A stretch of 10,143 nt of DNA from Clostridia bacterium (lineage in GTDB: Bacteria > Bacillota > Clostridia > Lutisporales > Lutisporaceae), in NCBI GenBank assembly GCA_029256365.1, contig JAQSYB010000040.1, positions 1-10,143 on the forward strand, read 5' to 3'. The position numbers and the translations under genes were made by a program. Shown one piece after another: positions 5,671-10,143 of the stretch. Numbering within the stretch: position 1 is the stretch's first letter; every line of letters begins with the position of its first letter. The notes under the pieces are model-generated. The model made no database searches, had not been told where the DNA came from, and was given only the letters and a program-made list of their open reading frames with translations.

Positions 5671-7761
5671 ATGAAGCCAATAAAGGACAATCAAATTCTT
5701 CATGTAGATTTGTCTACTAGGAAAATTATGAAAGAAGAAATACTCCCGGATTTAAGAAAGAACTATATTGGTGGAGCAGGAATCAATACAAAGATTTTCT
5801 TTGATTCTGAGGCCATGTATCATGATGCGCTGTCAAAAGAAAATGTTCTGATCTTTGGAGTAGGTCCCACGGTTGGAACAGGCTTGTTGGCAGGCAATCG
5901 ATGTACCATCACTGCTAAGAGCCCTATCACTGACATGTATGGGGATTCAAACATAGGCGGTGACTTTACTTTAAGAATGCGCGCTGCTGGCTTTGACCAC
6001 ATTGTTTTTATGGGAAAAGCGGACAGGCCTGTATATTTGTTTATTAATAAAGAGCAGGAGGTTCAAATACTAGATGCAGCTGATATATGGGGGATGTGGA
6101 CAGATAAGGTAACTGATGTTCTATTAGAAAGACACGGCAAGAACTGCGAGGTAGCTTGTATAGGGCCTGCAGGAGAACAGCTTGTGAGGTATGCTAGTGT
6201 TATTATGTCCAAATGTCATGCCGCAGGAAGAATGGGTATGGGCTGTGTAATGGGTTCAAAAAACTTGAAAGCAATTGTGATTGATTCTGATAGAAAATTT
6301 ATTCCTCCCATGCATAATCAGGATTCAATCAATCAAATAAAAAAGGTGTGGATGAATAATTGTCGTTCTTCAGTTGTATCAAAAATGGGAAGCTTAGAGG
6401 GAACATTATTCTTAATTGAAAAGTATGACAAAGCGAAGCATATACCCATCAGAAATTGTCAATCTGCTTATGATGAAAAAACAAAGAATATTTACTCTAC
6501 AGAATTCAAGTATGCATATCAAACCAAAAGAAAGGCATGTTATGCTTGCCCAGTTGGTTGTGCAAAAGAATATGAAATAAAGGAAGGGAAATACAAGGGA
6601 GAAAAAGGTGACAGAATCGATTATGGTACTGTTGCAGGAGTAGGAGCAAATGTTGGAGTGTTTGATTGGGGAGACATATTACATCTCAAAATGCTCTGTG
6701 ATTATTTGGGGATGGATACCATCGAAGCTGGAGGTGCGATGGGATTAATCATAGAATGTCAGCAGCGGGGTCTCCTTTCGGCAGAGGATGCTGATGGAAG
6801 AATTTTTGAATATGGAAATGCTGAGGATATTGAATATCTAATGCATAAGGCTGTAAGCAGAGAGGGTATAGGTAATTTAATTGCTGAAGGTGCCTATCGC
6901 GCTGCGAAGGAACTGAAGGCCGAAGATTATGCTTTCTGTATTAATAAATCTACTACAGGACTTCAATCAAATGCAAGATTGGCCTGGTCCTTAGGATATT
7001 TAACTTCAACTAGAGGCGGTGACCACCTAAAGAATTTCCCCTTTACATCGCTTTTTGGGGGGTATTTTTCAGAAATAGTAGCAAAGCATATATTTAAAAT
7101 AAATGCTGGGAAGACCATTGGGATTCCTGAAAACAAGGGAAGAGTTGTTTGGTGGCATGAGAACTACAAGTATATCGTAGATTCTCTTGGAATATGCATA
7201 TTTGCAATACATGGTCTTCCGAATACAGGAAACGCTTACTTTCAAGATTTTGCGAATATAATGAATGCACTATTTGGTACTAAGCTGACCGATGAGGATG
7301 TTTTTTATGCAAGTGAGCGTATTTATCAATTGCAGAATGCTTTTAATGTAAATAGCGGACAAGATATAGATAGCTACAAGTGGCCAATACGAAAGAAAGA
7401 GCAAGATATTGATGATTTGCTGATTGAAGAAACGACGATTAAGGTTCGGGATGAGCCGGGGATGCTTCCAGAATACTTTAAATTCAGAGGTTTGACCGAG
7501 GGTGGCAGACCAACTGTTGAAAGATTTGAAGAGCTAGGAATCCGCGATTATATCCCAAAGGCTAAGGCCGCAAGCGCGGAAGGGGTAGTGGGTATGCAGG
7601 ATTTACTAAAGCAGGTTGGACTAAACGCAAAGTTAACAGTGAAAGATAGGACAACAAACTTTTTAATATCCCTATTACTACGACGACTTCTTGAGCTTAA
7701 GGATAAAAGTGACCGCAAGAAGTACTTGCAGCAGAAAGGTTCTTTACAAAAAAATATTTAG
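5671..7761 (+). CDS. Aldehyde:ferredoxin oxidoreductase (AOR) family tungsto/molybdopterin protein
   Basis: This 696-residue protein aligns over residues 1 to about 628 with Pyrococcus AOR, whose members use a bis-pterin tungsten centre and one [4Fe-4S] cluster to oxidise aldehydes or reduce acids with ferredoxin. The cluster ligands are visible: CYACPVGC (Cys 290, 293, 297) and Cys 509 in DSLGIC. Cofactor-domain motifs include GVGPTVGTGLLAGNRCTITAKSP (63-85), AAGRMGMGCVMGSKNLKAI (184-202), GMDTIEAGG (347-355) and RGGDHLKN (448-455, His 452 matching catalytic His448). The glutamate of the PEYE motif (Glu313 in Pyrococcus) is replaced by Gly 319 (IDYG), so the chemistry may differ. Residues about 629-696 are an extension beyond the usual end, with a hydrophobic then basic stretch. 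GTGAGG precedes ATG 5671. No electron-transfer subunit is adjacent. The family is certain, the substrate unknown. Confidence 0.92.
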   Translation: MKPIKDNQILHVDLSTRKIMKEEILPDLRKNYIGGAGINTKIFFDSEAMYHDALSKENVLIFGVGPTVGTGLLAGNRCTITAKSPITDMYGDSNIGGDFTLRMRAAGFDHIVFMGKADRPVYLFINKEQEVQILDAADIWGMWTDKVTDVLLERHGKNCEVACIGPAGEQLVRYASVIMSKCHAAGRMGMGCVMGSKNLKAIVIDSDRKFIPPMHNQDSINQIKKVWMNNCRSSVVSKMGSLEGTLFLIEKYDKAKHIPIRNCQSAYDEKTKNIYSTEFKYAYQTKRKACYACPVGCAKEYEIKEGKYKGEKGDRIDYGTVAGVGANVGVFDWGDILHLKMLCDYLGMDTIEAGGAMGLIIECQQRGLLSAEDADGRIFEYGNAEDIEYLMHKAVSREGIGNLIAEGAYRAAKELKAEDYAFCINKSTTGLQSNARLAWSLGYLTSTRGGDHLKNFPFTSLFGGYFSEIVAKHIFKINAGKTIGIPENKGRVVWWHENYKYIVDSLGICIFAIHGLPNTGNAYFQDFANIMNALFGTKLTDEDVFYASERIYQLQNAFNVNSGQDIDSYKWPIRKKEQDIDDLLIEETTIKVRDEPGMLPEYFKFRGLTEGGRPTVERFEELGIRDYIPKAKAASAEGVVGMQDLLKQVGLNAKLTVKDRTTNFLISLLLRRLLELKDKSDRKKYLQQKGSLQKNI

Positions 7762-7774
7762 GAGGTTTATTATT

Positions 7775-8089
7775 ATGGCAAAGCTGACACAAGAAATCAA
7801 AGAGGAATTAAAAGGACTAATTTTTGAGTTTTTCGCAGAAGAATGTGGACAGGAAATTGACAGCCTTGAAAATGAGACAAACATTATCGATGACCTGGAT
7901 GGAGATTCCTTATTATTTGTAGAGCTTATTGAATTAATAAAGAAGAAATATAGCTTAAACATCCAGCTTCAGTCAATCGGTAAATATCTGCTTAAGAATC
8001 CTGCAGAAACAATAGGTCAAGTAATAGAGACATCCTACCTGATTTATGAACATGAAAATGAAATCGTTAATTTGGGACACATTGCATGA
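7775..8089 (+). CDS. Free-standing acyl carrier protein
   Basis: This 104-residue acidic protein has the acyl carrier signature DLDGDSLLFVELIELIKKKY (residues 40-59). Ser 45 in D-S-L is the expected site of 4'-phosphopantetheine attachment by a phosphopantetheinyl transferase. Helix I (about 6-23), the long loop, and helices II to IV fit the usual four-helix bundle. The final 15-20 residues (YEHENEIVNLGHIA) extend a little beyond a standard ACP of about 78 residues. The start is ATG 7775, since TAGGAGG (7759-7765) lies nine bases ahead and overlaps the AOR stop; in-frame starts upstream lie inside the AOR gene. The stop overlaps the next gene (ATGA). It presumably carries the acyl intermediates that the flanking acyltransferases, crotonases and thioesterase act on. 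No fatty-acid synthase genes surround it, so it is more likely pathway-specific than the housekeeping AcpP. Confidence 0.92.
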   Translation: MAKLTQEIKEELKGLIFEFFAEECGQEIDSLENETNIIDDLDGDSLLFVELIELIKKKYSLNIQLQSIGKYLLKNPAETIGQVIETSYLIYEHENEIVNLGHIA

Positions 8090-8838
8090 TTTCGCAGCCT
8101 AAGGAAAGAAAGCATGGAATAGTCACCTTTACAACAATCAATCAAATAGGAGTTCTTACGATTGATAATGGTAGTCAGAATAAAATACCACAGCCTGATT
8201 TTATAGAATTAAACCTCTTAAAGGAATGGCTGGCAATGCAGGAGCTAAAGGGATTGGTAATTGTGGGACAAGGGAGACATTTTTCTGCAGGGGCTGATGT
8301 TGACAACATAAAAGCAAACAGAAACAAGCTAAGTTACCTGGAGTATGCATTGGAATGCGGCAAGGAGCTATTGAACTACATAGAAGCACTTCCAATGATA
8401 ACTGTAGCTGCCATAAGCGGCGCATGCTTTGGTGGGGGTTTGGAGATTGCTTTAAGCTGTCAGTTTCGGATTGCTGCTGAGAACTCTATGCTGGCATTTC
8501 CGGAATCAAATATTGGTATTATGCCTGGGCTAGCCGGTACCATCCGGCTGCCTAGGATAATAGGAAGAAGAAAAGCATTGGAAATCATTATTTCCGGAAG
8601 AACTATATCGGCGGAGGAAGCTTTGGAAATAGGGTTAATTGATGAAGTGGTGTCCAATAAACAGCATTTAGCTGCGGCAATTCAATTGATAGAAAGATTA
8701 ACAGACAATAGATCCATACAACAGATAAAGTACATATTACGATCTATCAATACTTCAATTGCCAACAATGAAACAGCGGCAATGAAGAATGAGGGCGAAA
8801 TGTTTGTGAAGCTGGTAAAAAATTTAAAAGGAGATTAG
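8086..8838 (+). CDS. Enoyl-CoA hydratase/isomerase (crotonase) family protein
   Basis: This 250-residue crotonase-fold enzyme should act on a thioester (CoA or ACP). The first oxyanion-hole loop is HFSAGADVDNI (65-75) and the second SGACFGGGLE (111-120). The two acid/base glutamates of true hydratases are both kept: Glu 120 in GGGLEIA and Glu 140 in FPESNIGIMPGLAGTIRLP, matching Glu144 and Glu164 of the rat enzyme. It is therefore predicted to hydrate or dehydrate an enoyl/3-hydroxyacyl thioester. The C-terminal LIDEVV segment is typical. ATG 8086 overlaps the ACP stop as ATGA and has no good ribosome site of its own, so translation is probably coupled to the ACP. In polyketide beta-branching such enzymes (ECH1) dehydrate an HMG-like ACP adduct; that role is possible here, but no HMG synthase is visible. 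Confidence 0.92.
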   Translation: MISQPKERKHGIVTFTTINQIGVLTIDNGSQNKIPQPDFIELNLLKEWLAMQELKGLVIVGQGRHFSAGADVDNIKANRNKLSYLEYALECGKELLNYIEALPMITVAAISGACFGGGLEIALSCQFRIAAENSMLAFPESNIGIMPGLAGTIRLPRIIGRRKALEIIISGRTISAEEALEIGLIDEVVSNKQHLAAAIQLIERLTDNRSIQQIKYILRSINTSIANNETAAMKNEGEMFVKLVKNLKGD

Positions 8839-8841
8839 CAG

Positions 8842-9366
8842 ATGTTAAAAGCCATCAGGAAGTTTTTATCTGCGGAGCCGCCAGTCATGTCTTTTCCAAC
8901 CACCATTTTTATTCCCTCGGAGGAGGCATGCCTGGAGGATGTCGTGCAGCAAATATATGATACAAAAAAGTTTTGCAGATGGGTTAATTTTTTTCCTTTT
9001 GTCTGGGTTCATTTTAAGGGGAAATATACAGATGTCGGGTGCACAGGAAGGTTCTTCTTTTTCTTAACACCTTTTAGTTATAAGATAACATTTAGTGAGG
9101 TTATACCCAATAAAAGATATAAGGCGAAGGTCTCGGGCTTAATCAATGGTGAAATCTCAGGTGAGTTTATCAAAACGGAGGATGGAATTATTTTTGAGCA
9201 TCCCTTTACATTTACTGCAGCAAATAACCTTGTTCATGTTTACTATAATCTTTTTATAAAGGCGCGACATTTGCCCTATATGGAATGGAGATATAAGCTG
9301 CTCAAGGAAAATGCGATGAAGGATGCGCAAAAAAGGAAACAAGGAGGCATTACCTATGGAGCATGA
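8842..9366 (+). CDS. SRPBCC/START-like fold protein (polyketide cyclase-type), function unknown
   Basis: This 174-residue protein has no catalytic motif that I can name. Its pattern fits the SRPBCC helix-grip fold: an N-terminal strand ending in FPTTIFIPS, a helix (about 28-41, EACLEDVVQQIYDT), an aromatic KFCRWVNFFPFVWVHFKG stretch like the D-x-x-x-W-x-x-W/F-x-P region of cyclases, successive beta strands with the phrase ISGEFIKTEDGIIFEHPFTF, and a long C-terminal helix (about 140-168). The fold forms a hydrophobic cavity, and members bind lipids or cyclise/dehydrate polyketides. AAAGGAG (8827-8833) precedes ATG 8842, and the gene starts three bases after the crotonase stop. The C-terminus is basic and its last codons overlap the thioesterase start. 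The fold call rests on pattern only and would need a structure search. Confidence 0.6.
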   Translation: MLKAIRKFLSAEPPVMSFPTTIFIPSEEACLEDVVQQIYDTKKFCRWVNFFPFVWVHFKGKYTDVGCTGRFFFFLTPFSYKITFSEVIPNKRYKAKVSGLINGEISGEFIKTEDGIIFEHPFTFTAANNLVHVYYNLFIKARHLPYMEWRYKLLKENAMKDAQKRKQGGITYGA

Positions 9367-9757
9367 ATACTTATTGGAAGTCCGAGGCTATGAAATGGAT
9401 TCCTTTCATCACGTGAACAATGCTGTTTATCTAAACTATTTTGAAGCAGCCCGATGGAAGTTTTTAGATGATAGAAATTGGATAGCCTATGCGAAATGCC
9501 ATAAGCTCCATTTGGTCGTTACTGATATCCATATACACTATTCCAGTGAGCTAAAGGTGTTTGACAAAGCAAAGGTAAAAAGTCAGTGGGAGTATGAGGG
9601 TCAATACTTAATTGCAAATCAAAGCATTTGCTTAGAGGAATCGAACAAAAAGATGGCCAAAGCAAAAGTAAAAATGATACTAGTATCCTATGATAGAATC
9701 ATGCATGAGCTTCCTGAATTTATAAAAAATGAATTGGATAATAAGGTGGTATTATGA
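9356..9757 (+). CDS. Acyl-CoA/ACP thioesterase, 4-hydroxybenzoyl-CoA thioesterase (hot-dog) family
   Basis: This 133-residue hot-dog-fold thioesterase probably hydrolyses an acyl-ACP or acyl-CoA to release the product or remove stalled chains. The family signature lies at the N-terminus: YEMDSFHHVNNAVYLNYFEAAR (residues 12-33), with Asp 15 at the position of the catalytic Asp of the Pseudomonas 4-hydroxybenzoyl-CoA thioesterase, followed by the HVNN and YFE.AR elements. The usual Gly-His after the Asp is Phe-His-His here. The start is ATG 9356, fixed by AAGGAGG (9341-9347) eight bases ahead; it overlaps the end of the SRPBCC gene by 11 bases. The stop overlaps the next start (ATGA). Substrate unknown. 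The nearby ACP makes an acyl-ACP substrate plausible, as with small thioesterases that offload enediyne or other iterative polyketides. Confidence 0.88.
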   Translation: MEHEYLLEVRGYEMDSFHHVNNAVYLNYFEAARWKFLDDRNWIAYAKCHKLHLVVTDIHIHYSSELKVFDKAKVKSQWEYEGQYLIANQSICLEESNKKMAKAKVKMILVSYDRIMHELPEFIKNELDNKVVL

Positions 9758-10143
9758 TTTTAGATAAAGTGCAAAACTTAACCATAAATGAATATACTGC
9801 CTTCTTACAAATAGGAAATCTGAATCAAATAATTTATTATCAAGCAGAGCTGAATAAAAATATTGATGAGGACAAGCTAAAAGCATTGATCATACTATGC
9901 AAGGAGGAGCCCCTTGAATCCGACATAAGCTTTGGGCAAAAATCCGAGCTGTTCAGATGGCTGGATAACTTGCCAATTCCAACAATAGCCATAGCTGATA
10001 ATCGTTGTACCGGTCATTTGTTGGAGGTGTTCTTAAGCTGTGACATGCGCTTGGGAGGCACCAATTTACAGATAGAATTACCAGAGGATGAAGGGGGATC
10101 CACCTTTCAAACAGAAGAGCGCTGCCGGCTGCTTATGGGCAAG
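9754..10143 (+). CDS. Divergent crotonase-family protein, 3' partial
   Basis: The gene runs off the right end; 130 residues are visible and the frame is open throughout. ATG 9754 overlaps the thioesterase TGA (ATGA), and GGTGG a few bases upstream may serve as ribosome site. The protein aligns with the crotonase at 8086: LKALIIL (42-48) with LKGLVIV, CTGHLLEVFLSCDMRL (85-100) with CFGGGLEIALSCQFRI, and LPE (109-111) with FPE. Both acid/base glutamates seem kept (Glu 91, Glu 111), but the first oxyanion loop FSAGAD is lost (EEPLESDIS) and GGG is changed to GHL. This may be a specialised decarboxylase or isomerase like the second crotonase of beta-branching cassettes, or a non-catalytic partner of the first crotonase. 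The call of family is fairly good; function is open. Confidence 0.7.
   Translation, partial: MILDKVQNLTINEYTAFLQIGNLNQIIYYQAELNKNIDEDKLKALIILCKEEPLESDISFGQKSELFRWLDNLPIPTIAIADNRCTGHLLEVFLSCDMRLGGTNLQIELPEDEGGSTFQTEERCRLLMGK

Noticed and set aside
5671..7761. BamB-type class II benzoyl-CoA reductase subunit
   Set aside because: No BamC-I-like electron-transfer genes and no aromatic ring-degradation genes are visible, and the neighbours include an ACP and acyltransferases; a distant relation cannot be excluded without a tree.
7691..7774. Longer ACP reading from 7691
   Set aside because: It lies within the AOR coding end; TAGGAGG at 7759-7765 and ACP family length fix the start at 7775.
1..10143. 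CRISPR arrays, insertion sequences, tRNA or rRNA genes
   Set aside because: No regularly spaced direct repeats, transposase-like proteins or structural RNA signatures were found; the only long repeat is the paralogous acyltransferase pair.

Overview
The window looks like a chromosomal segment of a low-GC, spore-forming anaerobe of the class Clostridia. The support is AT-rich DNA with strong AGGAGG-type ribosome sites, a clostridial 2[4Fe-4S] ferredoxin, an AbrB with a cysteine-rich tail, a Spo0A box at the abrB promoter, and a tungsten/molybdopterin enzyme of the aldehyde:ferredoxin oxidoreductase (AOR) family. The species cannot be told from the sequence.

Left part (1-3308) is a conserved housekeeping block. 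Its order follows the Bacillus subtilis locus ricT - yabA - trmN6 - yazA - rsmI - abrB: ricT (5' end cut off), a small ferredoxin with its own likely promoter and terminator, trmN6, rsmI, a 64-residue DUF1858 redox-disulfide protein, and abrB on the minus strand. yabA and yazA are absent; the ferredoxin and the DUF1858 gene occupy the corresponding places. A strong two-way terminator separates the DUF1858 gene from abrB. The abrB upstream region carries a recognisable promoter followed by a perfect Spo0A box, as in Bacillus.

Middle (3228-3683) is a 456-base intergenic region. It holds the abrB promoter on one strand and, on the other, a perfect consensus sigma-A promoter (TTGACA-N17-TATAAT) with a leader of about 187 bases. 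That leader contains a second Spo0A-box core, two weaker TCGAA-type sites and a 21-bp imperfect palindrome.

Right part (3684-10143, running off the window) is a tightly packed operon of eight visible genes: two tandem FabD-like acyltransferases, an AOR-family oxidoreductase with a C-terminal extension, a free-standing acyl carrier protein, a crotonase, an SRPBCC-fold protein, a hot-dog thioesterase and a second, divergent crotonase. Several genes overlap or abut (ATGA junctions, 11-base overlap). I infer a carrier-protein-based biosynthetic pathway. Acyl groups would be loaded or edited by the acyltransferases, modified by the crotonases and perhaps the AOR-like protein, and released by the thioesterase. 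No ketosynthase is visible, so the core may lie downstream.

The most unusual points are that both acyltransferases keep the Ser/His pair but lack the carboxylate-binding arginine of malonyl transferases, and that a tungstopterin-type oxidoreductase sits inside an acyl-carrier operon. The product is unknown.
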